Positions 28,114 through 37,594 of a stretch of 64,000 nucleotides of DNA are shown here, one piece after another (the first letter of the stretch is position 1; every line of letters starts with the position of its first letter). The stretch comes from Cohnella terricola (lineage in GTDB: Bacteria > Bacillota > Bacilli > Paenibacillales > Paenibacillaceae). The position numbers and the translations under genes are program-made. The stretch lies in NCBI RefSeq assembly GCF_007786475.1, contig NZ_VNJJ01000012.1:62001-126000 (forward strand), in the 5' to 3' direction. The notes under the pieces were generated by a model. That model saw only the letters and a list, made by a program, of their open reading frames with translations, ran no database searches and had not been told where the DNA came from.

Positions 28114-29739
28114 TTACGCTCCGCTCTCCTTTATTTGTTTTTCGCGATAGTCTTTCGGGGTCATGCCGGTATGCTTCTTGAACAGAATGCTGAAGTAGTT
28201 GGGATCCTTGTACCCGACTTGTTCGGCGATCTCGTAAAATTTAAGCGCCGTATGGTGGAGAAGCTCCTTCGCTTTGGCGATTCGGATACCGGTTAAATAT
28301 TCGATAAACGTGACCCCAGTATGCTGCTTGAATACGAGGCTGAAGTAACTTGTGCTCATTAGCGCATGGCGGCATAAATCCTGCAGCGACATTTTGTCGT
28401 TCGCGTAGTTCGTCTCGATATACTCCACGGCGCGATGGATTTGCATACGGGTCAATCTGCTGCGGTTGTCGGCGATCGCGGAGACGATCGCGTTCACCGC
28501 TTCCTTTAGCCACGTCTCGATCTCGTCCAACGTCTTGAAACGGTATACGTCCGTCAAGCTCATCTGAAATGCGATAGAGGTTTCCCGTTCGTCCACCGCA
28601 AGCTCCTGCATCGAATTTATTAAGGATAAAACGATTTTCTGCACCAGAAGAAAACATCCGTCGATCGGAGCATGCGAACTTTTCAGTTCAGCAATACCAT
28701 TCTCGATCAGTTGATGGGCCTCTTGCACGGAGCCCGTTTTGACGGCTGAAGCCAGCTTGCGGTCCCAGTCCGGATTTTCAGCCAACGAAATCGACGGTTT
28801 ACCCTCGATGTCCAATATGCTGAGCACGCGGTTTTTGCCGAGCAGCAGCCGGTAATCCAGTACGGATAAGGCGCTCTTATAAGCGTCCGGCAGCCGCTCG
28901 AGCTGCGCGCATGCTCTGCCAATCCCGATCGTGACGGTAAACTTCAAATATTTCTCGATATGATAACGGACTTCCTCCGCATGAGAATAGACCTGCTCAT
29001 ATAATAAGCTTTCGTTCTCCTGGCCGGACACGATCGCGACCATCCGTTCTTCGCGCGTCCGAAACAAGAGAATATGATCTTTCGCAAGCGTCTCCTTGAA
29101 TATATCGTACGCGGCGAATCGTAAAAATTCGGCGTCATGCTCATACGAACGAAATTCCCGTTCTCCGAAATCATCGATATCGACGACCATGACGAGATAG
29201 AGAGGGGAGACCGGAGGAAGATCGAAATACGCAAAACCCTCGGCAATCTCCGCTCGGCCCAAGCCAACCGCCGCGAGACGTTCGAGAAAACGTTCCTTAA
29301 GCAGCGGCAGGCTCATCTTCAATTGGCTATTCAGTCGGCCCAGATCCTCTCGCCGTCTAGCCTCCTCGTCCATCTCGGATCTTACCTTTTCGAGCAGCCG
29401 GCGAATTTCTTGCGCTGTAATCGGTTTCAAAATAAAGTCGGAAACTTTAAGCCGTATCGCTTGCTGCGCGTACTCAAACTCGTCGAATCCCGTTAAAATA
29501 ATCATCTTAATGTAAGGATATTGCGCCGCGATCAGCCCTGCGAGCTCCAATCCGTCCATGAAGGGCATGCTGATGTCCGAGATGACTAGCTCCGGTTTGT
29601 ATAGCTCGACCGCTTCCCAGGCTTCTCGGCCGTTCGCGTAATCGCCGATCAGCTCGAAGCCGTGCTCCGCCCAGTCGATCGTATTTTTTAATCCGACCCG
29701 CACGACCGCTTCATCGTCGACGATAATGACTTTGTACAT
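28114..29739 (-). CDS. YesN-type AraC response regulator (locus 1)
   Basis: The 541-residue protein has a receiver domain (1-125) with phospho-acceptor Asp55 in LVISDIS and acidic pair Asp8/Asp9, a long middle region (about 130-420), and two C-terminal AraC helix-turn-helix motifs (about 435-535; DLCRHALMSTSYFSLVFKQHTG and EIAEQVGYKDPNYFSILFKKH in two pieces). It is the first gene of locus 1 and should activate the transporter genes downstream. A cre-like site lies 28 bp upstream of its start. Confidence 0.93.
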   Translation of the reverse strand: MYKVIIVDDEAVVRVGLKNTIDWAEHGFELIGDYANGREAWEAVELYKPELVISDISMPFMDGLELAGLIAAQYPYIKMIILTGFDEFEYAQQAIRLKVSDFILKPITAQEIRRLLEKVRSEMDEEARRREDLGRLNSQLKMSLPLLKERFLERLAAVGLGRAEIAEGFAYFDLPPVSPLYLVMVVDIDDFGEREFRSYEHDAEFLRFAAYDIFKETLAKDHILLFRTREERMVAIVSGQENESLLYEQVYSHAEEVRYHIEKYLKFTVTIGIGRACAQLERLPDAYKSALSVLDYRLLLGKNRVLSILDIEGKPSISLAENPDWDRKLASAVKTGSVQEAHQLIENGIAELKSSHAPIDGCFLLVQKIVLSLINSMQELAVDERETSIAFQMSLTDVYRFKTLDEIETWLKEAVNAIVSAIADNRSRLTRMQIHRAVEYIETNYANDKMSLQDLCRHALMSTSYFSLVFKQHTGVTFIEYLTGIRIAKAKELLHHTALKFYEIAEQVGYKDPNYFSILFKKHTGMTPKDYREKQIKESGA

Positions 29740-29766
29740 CCTCTGCCACCCGCCTGAAACATAGAG

Positions 29767-29780
29767 TATAAGCGCTTTAA
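29767..29780 (-). promoter_or_regulatory. Putative cre (CcpA) site upstream of locus 1
   Basis: The minus strand reads TTAAAGCGCTTATA, matching 12 of 14 positions of the catabolite-responsive element consensus TGNAARCGNWWNCA. It overlaps a possible -10 TATACT (29770-29765). CcpA repression of a sugar locus would be expected. Confidence 0.4.
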
Positions 29781-29824
29781 CAGATCAATTATGCCTGAAA
29801 ATTGTTCTATTGACAAAGATTGAG

Positions 29825-29870
29825 TAAAAAATGGGGTTATCTTCCGGATCCGTCCCCGGAGATAACCCCA
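29825..29870 (-). terminator. Terminator of sbcDC
   Basis: Outer arms TGGGGTTATC and GATAACCCCA are perfect, with inner TCCGG/CCGGA, followed on the minus strand by six Ts. It lies 8 bp after the sbcC stop. Confidence 0.9.
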
Positions 29871-29877
29871 ACTTCCG

Positions 29878-32800
29878 TTATTTCACGATAAATTTGGTGC
29901 GGCTGTGACCTTCCTTCGTTTTGCTGACTTCGAGCGCGGCCGGGAACGCCATCTTCAGCTCCTGTACGTGGGAGATGACGCCGATCATGCGTCCCGCCCG
30001 CTGCAGATCGATCAACGTCGCGATCGCCTTGTTCAGCGAATCTTCGTCGAGAGAGCCGAAGCCTTCGTCGATAAACATCATCTCGATGGAGACGCCGCCT
30101 TGATAGGATTGGATGACGTCGGTCATCCCGAGCGCAAGACATAACGAAGCGTTGAATTTCTCGCCGCCGGACATCGATTTGACGTCGCGATTCTGTCCCG
30201 TATACGCGTCGTAGACGTCCAGTCCCAGACCGCTCTGTTTGCCCCTCGATTCAAGCCGGTCGCTGCGTTCCAGCCTGAACTGACCGTTGGACAGATCGTT
30301 TAGCCTCGCATTCGCCGCATAAAGAATTTGCTCCAGAAATTCGATCAAAATATAGCGCTCGAAGGAGATTTTCAAAACATTATCGCCCTTCAGCATCTGA
30401 TAGATATCGGACACTTGTTCCAGCTTCTGCTCGATCTCCCGGAATTGCTCCGTTGCTTTGGCAATCGCTTCAAGCAAACGCTTCGCTTCCGCTTCGTACC
30501 GCTGTACGGAATGAAGCTCGGAGACGACTTGCTCCAGCTCCCGCTTCAGTTCTTCCAGCGCTTCCTGCAGCGCCTCGGCAGCGGGACGCTGCTTGCCTTC
30601 CAATTCCTTCTCCAGATCGGCGATCTGCTGCAGGAGAGCGGCCTGCCGCGCTTTGAACTCGTCCAATCGTCGAACCAGATTGTTCTTGTCCGCTTCGGAC
30701 ATGATCGCGGAACGGTAATCTTCAATCGTCCCGAAGCCGCTTCGCGACAGCTCGTCATCGAACCGATCGGAGGCTTGCTTGCCGATCTCCGCGGCTTCCT
30801 CCAACTGACTGGCCGTCTGTACGGCGTTCGTCTTCTCTTCCACCAGCTTGGCCTGCATTGTCCGAAGCTGCCGCTGCGCTTCCTGCCAAGCGGCGATCAG
30901 CAAGTTCGCTCGCGAAGTTTGATCGTTGATTCTGGCCATCAAATCGTTAGGCGATCTTAAATTCTCGGGAATACGGCCTAGCTCATTCTCAAGGACCGAT
31001 TGTTTTGTATTCCGGTCTACGGAAAGCCGATGCTGCTCGGCAAGCAGCAGCTCCCGATCCGATTGAAGCTTCTCGAGCTGCCTTTCGAGCTTATCCGCCG
31101 ATTGCCGGTAATTCTGAACGGCCTCGGTCTGCTGCTTCGACCGATCGGTTGCGATTCGGAGCGTCTTGCCCTCCGCTTCCACGTGCGACAATTGATCCGT
31201 ATAAGGTTCATCGGTAATTCCGTATTCCGCGATCGGTTCGGCTTTGCCGCTTCGTCCGGCATTCGCCGCGGCGGCTTGGGCTTTGGCCTCGCTCAGCTCG
31301 GTTTCCGCTTGGCGCAGCCTGTCTTTGGCGGCTTGCAGCTCTTCCCGCGAAGGGATGCTTCCGCCGGCGGACGATGCTTTATCCGGATGCTGGACACTGC
31401 CGCAGACCGGACAAGGCTGTCCGTCATGCAGATGGGCCGCAAGCAATCCGGCTTGCCCTTCGAACCAAAGCGATTCGATCCGATCATGCTCAGACTTGAG
31501 TCCCGACGCAACGCGTTCCAATTCGGCTTCGTGTTTGGCATATTCCGCAAACCGCTTGTCCAGTTCATCCAATTCCTTCAGCAGCTTGTATTTATTCCGC
31601 ATCCGCTCGACCTGCTGCATCAAGTCGGGAAGCTTCGCCGCTTCCGTCTCCGCTTCTTTCACCTGCTCGGCCAAACTCCGCTTCTCTTCCCGCAGGCTTT
31701 CCAGCTGCCGCTCGAGCGACTCGCGCCTCGCCGATGCCGACTGCTCTTCCGCGGCCAGTCGCTCGAGCTCGAGCCTGCGCTCATCGAGCGTCCGCACGAT
31801 CGGCTGGAGCTCGGCGAGCCGAGCCAGCTCCCGATCGGCCTCTTTGCGCTCCGCGTCGCGCGACTCCTCGCTTCGATATCGCTCCTCGGCCGAGGCGAAC
31901 TCCCGCTCCGCCTCCGCCAACTCGAGCAGCTTGCGCTCATTCGAGCTTCGCTTCAATTCCAATTGTTTCGCCGCGGCGAGCGCCTGCTCCTCGTACGGCA
32001 CGATTCTGGCTGCTTGCTCCGCGAGCCGGAGCAGGCGCTCGCTCTCGGCGACTTCCGCTTTCCGCAGCTCCATCTGTTCGAGCTGCGTCCGTTTCTCCGC
32101 AAGCTGCGCGAAGCGGCCTTCAAGCGCAAGAGCCTCCCGCAGCGCCGCTTCTTGCGCTTGCTGCCTCGCTTCCAAGGACTGTTTCGCGCGGTTAATATCG
32201 GTTGCGCGCTCTCCGTAATAAGCGATTTCCTGCTCGAGCCCTTCAGACACCTGTATCATACTGCTATACTCTTGACGCAGCGTTGCCTCGAGCAAGCTCC
32301 CCTCCCGCTGAGGCAGCGTTTCCTGAGCTTGTTTCGCGTACACGTCTTGCAGCGTCTTGGCTTGTTTGAGCACGTCCTGAAGCTCGCGGTTATGGCGGTG
32401 AAATCTTTCTTCTATTTTCTGATAGAATCCCGTACGGAAAATGCGGCGCAAAATGTCCTCTTTATTTTCCGTGTCGGACGTAAGAAGCTTGCGAAATTCA
32501 CCCTGCGGCAGCATGACGATCTGACCGAACTGTTCCCTGGTCAAGCCGAGCAGCGATTCGATCTTCGCCCCCACGTCCGACACGGTAAACCGGTCCACGC
32601 AAGGCGTCTCGGTTCCCGTAGTCGTCTCGTACAGCTCGATTTTGCCGCCCGTCTCGTTCTTGTTCGACCCACGGCGATGCGCCATCTGCCGGAAAACCCG
32701 ATAAGTCCGCGAGCCCGCGGCAAAATGAAAATCCACCGCGGTATGTACGTCCTCCTCGGCGAAATGGCTCCTTAGCATCCGCGTCTCAGACCGGTCCTCT

Positions 32801-32973
32801 CCGCTTGCGCTTCCGTAAAGCGCGAAGCAGATCGCATCGAAGATCGTCGTCTTACCCGCCCCCGTATTGCCGGAAATGACGAACAGGCGCTGATCTCCGA
32901 GCAAGCCGAAATCGATCGTCTCCGTGTCGCGGTACGGACCGAAGGCGGTCATGCTGATTTTTAACGGCTTCAT
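29878..32973 (-). CDS. sbcC: SbcC, SMC-like subunit of the SbcCD nuclease
   Basis: SbcC, the Rad50 counterpart, is the ATPase of the SbcCD complex that processes hairpins and double-strand breaks. The 1031-residue protein has Walker A SGNTGAGKTT near residue 35, long coiled coils (about 190-500 and 540-880) separated by a zinc hook CPVCG (about 521-525), the ABC signature SGGEKFNASLCLALG (about 937) and Walker B MMFIDEGFGSLD (about 970). Its start overlaps the sbcD stop by 4 nt. Confidence 0.96.
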   Translation of the reverse strand: MKPLKISMTAFGPYRDTETIDFGLLGDQRLFVISGNTGAGKTTIFDAICFALYGSASGEDRSETRMLRSHFAEEDVHTAVDFHFAAGSRTYRVFRQMAHRRGSNKNETGGKIELYETTTGTETPCVDRFTVSDVGAKIESLLGLTREQFGQIVMLPQGEFRKLLTSDTENKEDILRRIFRTGFYQKIEERFHRHNRELQDVLKQAKTLQDVYAKQAQETLPQREGSLLEATLRQEYSSMIQVSEGLEQEIAYYGERATDINRAKQSLEARQQAQEAALREALALEGRFAQLAEKRTQLEQMELRKAEVAESERLLRLAEQAARIVPYEEQALAAAKQLELKRSSNERKLLELAEAEREFASAEERYRSEESRDAERKEADRELARLAELQPIVRTLDERRLELERLAAEEQSASARRESLERQLESLREEKRSLAEQVKEAETEAAKLPDLMQQVERMRNKYKLLKELDELDKRFAEYAKHEAELERVASGLKSEHDRIESLWFEGQAGLLAAHLHDGQPCPVCGSVQHPDKASSAGGSIPSREELQAAKDRLRQAETELSEAKAQAAAANAGRSGKAEPIAEYGITDEPYTDQLSHVEAEGKTLRIATDRSKQQTEAVQNYRQSADKLERQLEKLQSDRELLLAEQHRLSVDRNTKQSVLENELGRIPENLRSPNDLMARINDQTSRANLLIAAWQEAQRQLRTMQAKLVEEKTNAVQTASQLEEAAEIGKQASDRFDDELSRSGFGTIEDYRSAIMSEADKNNLVRRLDEFKARQAALLQQIADLEKELEGKQRPAAEALQEALEELKRELEQVVSELHSVQRYEAEAKRLLEAIAKATEQFREIEQKLEQVSDIYQMLKGDNVLKISFERYILIEFLEQILYAANARLNDLSNGQFRLERSDRLESRGKQSGLGLDVYDAYTGQNRDVKSMSGGEKFNASLCLALGMTDVIQSYQGGVSIEMMFIDEGFGSLDEDSLNKAIATLIDLQRAGRMIGVISHVQELKMAFPAALEVSKTKEGHSRTKFIVK

Positions 32974-34136
32974 ACGGCCCCTCCTTCCTCGCGAAGCACG
33001 TCCGCGTAGGCTTCGGAGAACAACTGCCGCTTCTCTTCCGACAGCGGCATCCCCTTCACTTCCCGATAGAACGAAGCGAACAGAGAGACCGGATCGGCTT
33101 CCCTTCTTGCCTGGCCCGCTCCCGGTTCTCCCTCGTCCGCGATCGCTTGCGGGGTCGCCGCCCTGCGTTCGACATGAAGCGCGTTCGGATAAACCGCGCG
33201 AACTTTTTCCATCGGGAACAGCACCGGGTTATCGTTAAGCAGCGTTACGAAAACATAATCCTCGCAAACCGGATGGCGCTCGATTTCCTCTATCGGAGCG
33301 ACGATTCGACGCATGTCCCGCAAGGGCTTCAGCTCTCTTTTGTCCACGGTCACGTTTCCTGATTCATCCAATTCGATCACGAGAAACCCTTTGCGATGCG
33401 TTTCTTCGGAAATCGAATATTTGAGCGGAGAGCCGGAATAGCGGATTTTCTCATTGGATACATGATGGGCCTGGTGCAAATGTCCGAGAGCGGTGTAGTG
33501 AAATGGATTGAAATAATCCGCGTTCACGTATTCCGCGCCCCCGATCGATAGCGGACGTTCGGATTGGCTCGTATTCTCTTCCGGTCTCGCGCCCGGCGTT
33601 ACGAAAGCATGCCCTACGAACACATGGCGAGCCGCGGGGTCCATCCCGGCCCCGATCCGTTCGACGATCACTTTCATCGCGTCATCGTGGGAGCGAATCT
33701 CCTCATCCCCGAAGACGTAGCGGACCTGTGCAGGATCCGCATAAGGCACAAGATGAAAATGTACTTCTCCGAACTCGTCCTTTACGACGACCGGTTTAAA
33801 CACGGGCTTCAACTGGCCGACCAGGTGCAGTCCTCTAGCTTCCATGATCGCCGTGCCGAACGACAGACGATCCGGGCTGTCATGATTGCCCGATACGGCA
33901 AGCAGCGGCGTGTTCAAGCCGATGACGATTCTCTCGAACAGCTCGTCCAGCAGTTCGACCGCTTCCGTAGGAGGAATCGCCCGATCGTACAGATCGCCGG
34001 CGATGATAACCGCATCCGGCCGCTCTCTCTCGATCGTTTCTATTAATTGTTCCAAGACGTATCTCTGATCATCGGTCATGTATACGCCTTGAACGAGCTT
34101 TCCCAGATGCCAATCGGCGGTATGTATAAATTTCAT
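32970..34136 (-). CDS. sbcD: SbcD, nuclease subunit of SbcCD
   Basis: SbcD, the Mre11 counterpart, is a metallophosphoesterase acting as 3'-5' exonuclease and endonuclease. The 388-residue protein shows all phosphoesterase motifs: DWHLG (8-12), GDLYD, GNHD, and later GHAF and GHLHQAHH. A C-terminal capping domain follows. ATG at 34136 is preceded by GGAGG. sbcC follows with ATGA overlap. Confidence 0.96.
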   Translation of the reverse strand: MKFIHTADWHLGKLVQGVYMTDDQRYVLEQLIETIERERPDAVIIAGDLYDRAIPPTEAVELLDELFERIVIGLNTPLLAVSGNHDSPDRLSFGTAIMEARGLHLVGQLKPVFKPVVVKDEFGEVHFHLVPYADPAQVRYVFGDEEIRSHDDAMKVIVERIGAGMDPAARHVFVGHAFVTPGARPEENTSQSERPLSIGGAEYVNADYFNPFHYTALGHLHQAHHVSNEKIRYSGSPLKYSISEETHRKGFLVIELDESGNVTVDKRELKPLRDMRRIVAPIEEIERHPVCEDYVFVTLLNDNPVLFPMEKVRAVYPNALHVERRAATPQAIADEGEPGAGQARREADPVSLFASFYREVKGMPLSEEKRQLFSEAYADVLREEGGAV

Positions 34137-34246
34137 AGCGAAACGCCTCCTTCAATCCGTCCGTTCTAAAGCCGGTTACTTCTATTTTAATCTATCGGAG
34201 AGGCGAATGGGAGTTCTCTTCGAAATCCGTGCCTGAGCGCCATCAG

Positions 34247-34290
34247 AAAAAAAAGCGCCGGCTCACGATGTTATCATGAAACCGGCGCTT
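34247..34290 (-). terminator. Terminator downstream of the alpha/beta hydrolase
   Basis: Arms AAGCGCCGG (34253-34261) and CCGGCGCTT (34282-34290) enclose a weakly paired loop. Eight As to the left give an oligo-T tail on the minus strand. It lies about 90 bp beyond the hydrolase stop. Confidence 0.85.
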
Positions 34291-34382
34291 ATTCGATCGT
34301 TTCCACATATCCATTCAAATAGAGTCTCTATTAGGAAGCCACGTTAATTGATGAAATGGAGCTGCTATTCAGGAAGCGCGTG

Positions 34383-35273
34383 TCATTTGCGACGAGCCGT
34401 TCGCTCTATGCCATCAGCGATTGCTTTGTACAGTTGGTGCGGCAGGTCGTGTCCCATGCCGTCAACCAACATTAGTTCAGCGCCCGGGATGGCAGCAGCC
34501 GTGTCCTCTCCACACGCCGGGACGAACAGGGGGTCGTCCACTCCATGAATGACAAGTGCTTGTACTTTTATGGTCCCCAGCCGCGAACGACGGTCACCGG
34601 AGACAGCGATCGCAGCAATTTGTCGTCCGATACTGCCTGGATCGTAGGCTCGCCGGACTTCCTCCAGAATGAGCGCCCGATAAGCGTCCTCTTCAAACGG
34701 ATAGCCAGTGCCGGCGATGCGTTTGGCAAAAGAGAGGCTGTGCGCCAAAAACCCTGCTTCATCCTCAAATGGATTCGGCGCCGGTTTAGTCATCAATGCC
34801 ATGACATCCGGGGGAGATTGCGGAAGGTCGGGATTACCTGAACTGGACATAATCGAGGTGAGCGATAACACCCGTTCAGGGTACTCACTGGCTGCAATCT
34901 GGGCGATCATTCCGCCCATTGACCTGCCAACGAAATGTGCCCGGTCAATTGAAAGGGCGTCGAGCAGTCCGATAGCGTCGCCTGCCATATCATCGAGAGT
35001 GTAAGGGATGTCCGGTCGTTGTCCCGACATGAGAGCAGCCGCTAGTGCGTCAAAATCCAGCGTCCGATAATGGCTAAAGTGTGTCGAGCAACCTACGTCG
35101 CGATTGTCAAAGCGGATCACCCGAAAGCCCCGCGATGCCAATATTTCACAAAACGGAACCGTCCATCGGATCATCTGGGTTCCAAGCCCGGCGATTAGGA
35201 TAATCGCTTCGTCATTTTCGTTACCGAAACTATCATAGGCCAACTCAACACCGTTGACTTTCAGAATGTTCAT
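34383..35273 (-). CDS. Alpha/beta hydrolase
   Basis: The 296-residue protein has the hydrolase core: oxyanion region LIAGLGTQMIRW, nucleophile elbow GRSMGG (Ser), acid region VIHGVDDPLF and final histidine in GMGHDLP. This is a complete catalytic triad of the esterase/lipase/haloperoxidase-like group. ATG at 35273 is best placed, with AAGGAG 9 nt upstream, since the in-frame ATG at 35279 is only 3 nt away. The substrate is unknown. It follows the DUF2239 gene by 76 bp and could share its promoter. Confidence 0.88.
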   Translation of the reverse strand: MNILKVNGVELAYDSFGNENDEAIILIAGLGTQMIRWTVPFCEILASRGFRVIRFDNRDVGCSTHFSHYRTLDFDALAAALMSGQRPDIPYTLDDMAGDAIGLLDALSIDRAHFVGRSMGGMIAQIAASEYPERVLSLTSIMSSSGNPDLPQSPPDVMALMTKPAPNPFEDEAGFLAHSLSFAKRIAGTGYPFEEDAYRALILEEVRRAYDPGSIGRQIAAIAVSGDRRSRLGTIKVQALVIHGVDDPLFVPACGEDTAAAIPGAELMLVDGMGHDLPHQLYKAIADGIERTARRK

Positions 35274-35349
35274 GATCATGTTCTCCTTCAATTAATTCGG
35301 TATCGGAAGTTCTGTTATTTTAATTTTTTACGCCTCCGCATGCTTTCAT

Positions 35350-35961
35350 TCATAAGTTCCCTTCAGGGAATGCATTAGCGGCTAATCTTTTGATGTGGTT
35401 TCTGATATCAGGTGCCCAGTCATCGATGAAATGGTAAAACCGATCCAAATCACCAGCATACAGTGCCCGCAGAGCTTCTTCGTATTGATGGAAGTTCCCG
35501 GCCATAGCTGTCATAAAGTTATATGTTGCTTCTTGTGACTCTCGGAGATTGCTCTGTTTATCTCCAGCTCGGCGAGCCTCATCAATGAGTTTTCGTAATG
35601 TTACCGACGCCCCTCCAGGTTGACCCTTGAGCCATTCCCAATGCCGTGGCAATAACGTAACCTCACCGGATACAACCCCCAGCTTGGGTCGACCGACCTG
35701 CCGTGTAGGCTGGCGATTCATTTCCGTACCAGGCAAGTCGCCAGACGGTTCTCCTAATCGTTTAAGCACTTCATCTGTCTTCCCACGAAAATCAACATCT
35801 ATTTGCTTCCCTGTGGAATCGTCAAATATATGCAGCTGTGCGAGGTCTCTGTCATCCAGAGTATCCTTCACTGTAGAAACAACGTGCTGTAACGAACCGC
35901 TGGCGACGACTCCCACACCCAAAAATGCCGTGTAGTAAAATCGCGTTAGGTCATTACTCAT
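35350..35961 (-). CDS. DUF2239 family protein
   Basis: The 203-residue protein matches the DUF2239 pattern: an N-terminal domain with LAQLHIFDDSTGKQIDVDFRG, a central GRPKLGVVSGEVTLLPRHWEWL block, and a C-terminal helical part (TYNFMTAMAGNFHQYEEA). The function is unknown. The central LLPRHWEWLKGQPGGASVTLR segment (split here) resembles the DUF2239 DNA- or ligand-related core seen across bacteria. ATG at 35961 has GAGGAGG 5 nt upstream. The promoter has two TACCCGG operators. Confidence 0.8.
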   Translation of the reverse strand: MSNDLTRFYYTAFLGVGVVASGSLQHVVSTVKDTLDDRDLAQLHIFDDSTGKQIDVDFRGKTDEVLKRLGEPSGDLPGTEMNRQPTRQVGRPKLGVVSGEVTLLPRHWEWLKGQPGGASVTLRKLIDEARRAGDKQSNLRESQEATYNFMTAMAGNFHQYEEALRALYAGDLDRFYHFIDDWAPDIRNHIKRLAANAFPEGNL

Positions 35962-35989
35962 GTTGACCTCCTCTCTGAACACCTCACCA

Positions 35990-36018
35990 ATTATACCCGG
36001 ATAAAATTAAGAAATCAA
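35990..36018 (-). promoter_or_regulatory. Sigma-A promoter of the DUF2239 gene
   Basis: TTGATT (36018-36013), a 17-bp spacer and a perfect TATAAT (35995-35990) lie 29 bp upstream of the start codon on the minus strand. Confidence 0.75.
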
Positions 36019-36035
36019 TATTACCCGGGTAAAAT
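35994..36035. promoter_or_regulatory. Paired operator TACCCGG(A/G)TAAAAT
   Basis: Two 14-bp copies lie at 35994-36007 and 36022-36035, 28 bp apart. The second contains the perfect palindrome TTACCCGGGTAA (36021-36032). One copy overlaps the -10 element and spacer and the other sits just upstream of -35, a classic repressor arrangement. A divergent regulator stub lies immediately beyond. Confidence 0.7.
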
Positions 36036-36065
36036 ATATCTTATCGTTCGGTATGGAGGGAAAAA

Positions 36066-36110
36066 ATGCAAAAGACACGGCCTAAGAGGAACCGCGCTGT
36101 TGAGGGCTAG
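36066..36110 (+). pseudogene. Stub of a divergent regulator gene (probable TetR-type)
   Basis: After GGAGGG (36055-36060) and a 5-nt spacer, ATG at 36066 opens a frame MQKTRPKRNRAVEG that stops after 14 codons. The good ribosome site and the basic N-terminus look like the start of a TetR-family repressor. No continuation could be recognised in any frame downstream, so most of the gene appears deleted. The TetR assignment rests on context and is tentative. Confidence 0.4.
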
Positions 36111-36271
36111 TGTTTGTTTTAAGTTGTACATGCTGTGTTTTGTCGTAAAACTGCCCGTTACTATTAGACTGAAATATACATCGACGTCTTATCCCGTACA
36201 CATCGTTTGGTTCGACTTGAATATATTGATTAATACACATCCTTTTAATCTAAAGCGATAGGGGGTTGCCC

Positions 36272-37417
36272 ATGAATCATCCCTCGTTCATTTTGTCGCG
36301 GGAAGACTGGTCGCTTCACCGCAAAGGCTACCAAGATCAAGCCCGCCATCAACAGAAAGTCCGGGAAGCGATCAAACAGAACTTGCCCGATCTCGTTTCC
36401 GAAGAAAATATCGTCATGTCCGATGGGCGCCAGATTATAAAAATTCCGATCCGCAGCCTCGACGAATACCGCTTCGTGTTCAATACGAACAAGAAAAAAC
36501 ACGTCGGCCAAGGCGACGGAGACAGCCAGGTCGGGGACGTGCTCGGCGTCGACCCGACGCCGGCAGGAGGCAAAGGTGACGGCGCGGGGTCCGACCCCGG
36601 CGAAGACGTCGTCGAAGCCGAAATCTCCATCGCCGAGCTGGAGACGATGCTGTTCGAGGAATTGGAGTTGCCTTATCTAAAGAAAAAAGACAAACAGCAA
36701 ATCGAAGTCAAAGACGTGAGGTTTACCGATGTGCGCCGCAAAGGAATCATGTCCAACATCGACAAGAAACGAACGATTCTCGAGAACCTGCGCCGTAATT
36801 CCCGGGACGGGCGCGCCGAGATCGGAGGCATATCCCCGGACGATCTTCGGTTCAAGACGTGGGAAGAAATCGTGAAGCCGCAGAACAACGCGGTCATTCT
36901 GGCAATGATGGATACGTCCGGCTCGATGGGTTCCTTCGAAAAATACTGCGCAAGATCGTTCTTCTTCTGGATGTCCCGCTTCCTGCGGCGGCAATACGAG
37001 AAGGTCGACATCGTCTTCATCGCGCACCATACGGAAGCGAAGGAAGTAACGGAGGAGGAGTTCTTCACCCGGGGTGAGAGCGGCGGCACAATCTGCTCGT
37101 CCGCCTACGTGAAGGCGCTGGAGATTATCGACAGCCGCTATCCGCCGTCGCTGTACAACATTTATCCGTTCCACTTCTCGGACGGAGACAATCTGACGAG
37201 CGATAACGAACGGTGCGTCCGGCTGATCAAGGAGCTGCTGGAGCGCTCGAACATTTTCGGATACGGGGAAGTGAACCAGTACAACCGCAGCAGCACTCTG
37301 ATGTCGGCTTACAAACACCTTGAGCATCAGCAGTTCCTTTATTACGTGATTAAGGAGAAGGGTGAGATTTACAACGCTCTGAAGACGTTTTTCCGGAAAA
37401 GGAATTTTGCGGGGTAA
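36272..37417 (+). CDS. yhbH: YhbH, sporulation-associated DUF444 protein
   Basis: The 381-residue protein belongs to DUF444. It has N-terminal [21 protein letters not shown], a glycine/aspartate-rich central linker (about 80-120) and a C-terminal von Willebrand-A-like domain with the metal site [13 protein letters not shown] and [10 protein letters not shown]. In Bacillus, yhbH is a mother-cell sporulation gene, often near prkA. Here prkA is not adjacent. GGGGG lies 6 nt before ATG 36272, better than the in-frame TTG at 36266. A second, broken copy of its 3' half lies 2.1 kb downstream. Confidence 0.93.
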   Translation: MNHPSFILSREDWSLHRKGYQDQARHQQKVREAIKQNLPDLVSEENIVMSDGRQIIKIPIRSLDEYRFVFNTNKKKHVGQGDGDSQVGDVLGVDPTPAGGKGDGAGSDPGEDVVEAEISIAELETMLFEELELPYLKKKDKQQIEVKDVRFTDVRRKGIMSNIDKKRTILENLRRNSRDGRAEIGGISPDDLRFKTWEEIVKPQNNAVILAMMDTSGSMGSFEKYCARSFFFWMSRFLRRQYEKVDIVFIAHHTEAKEVTEEEFFTRGESGGTICSSAYVKALEIIDSRYPPSLYNIYPFHFSDGDNLTSDNERCVRLIKELLERSNIFGYGEVNQYNRSSTLMSAYKHLEHQQFLYYVIKEKGEIYNALKTFFRKRNFAG

Positions 37418-37424
37418 TCTAATT

Positions 37425-37461
37425 ACAACCTTAGTTCGGTACTCTATTGGTCTAAGGTTGT
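37425..37461 (+). terminator. Terminator of yhbH
   Basis: Arms ACAACCTTAG (37425-37434) and CTAAGGTTGT (37452-37461) are perfect 10-bp complements followed by TTAA. The T run is short. Confidence 0.6.
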
Positions 37462-37468
37462 TTAACAT

Positions 37469-37530
37469 GAAAAATCCCCATTGAGTAGACTGTTGTGCTC
37501 TTCTTTAGCACTTGTCTACTCGAAGGGGAT
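37469..37530 (-). terminator. Terminator of the MORN-repeat gene
   Basis: A long imperfect hairpin has outer ATCCCC/GGGGAT, middle GAGTAGAC/GTCTACTC and inner GTGCT/AGCAC. Five Ts follow on the minus strand. Confidence 0.7.
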
Positions 37531-37594
37531 CTTATCATGAAAGGCTCCATAATAACTTGATAGTCTCGAACCCTATTTTTATGTTCCCTTAAGT

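Noticed and set aside
31000..32775. 591-codon plus-strand frame opposite sbcC
   Set aside because: It is a codon-bias shadow of the GC-rich sbcC coiled-coil region, with no recognisable domain and no start signal.
36180..36260. Sigma-E promoter of yhbH
   Set aside because: GAATATA and ATACACAT occur, but the spacing between them is far too short for a sigma-E promoter.
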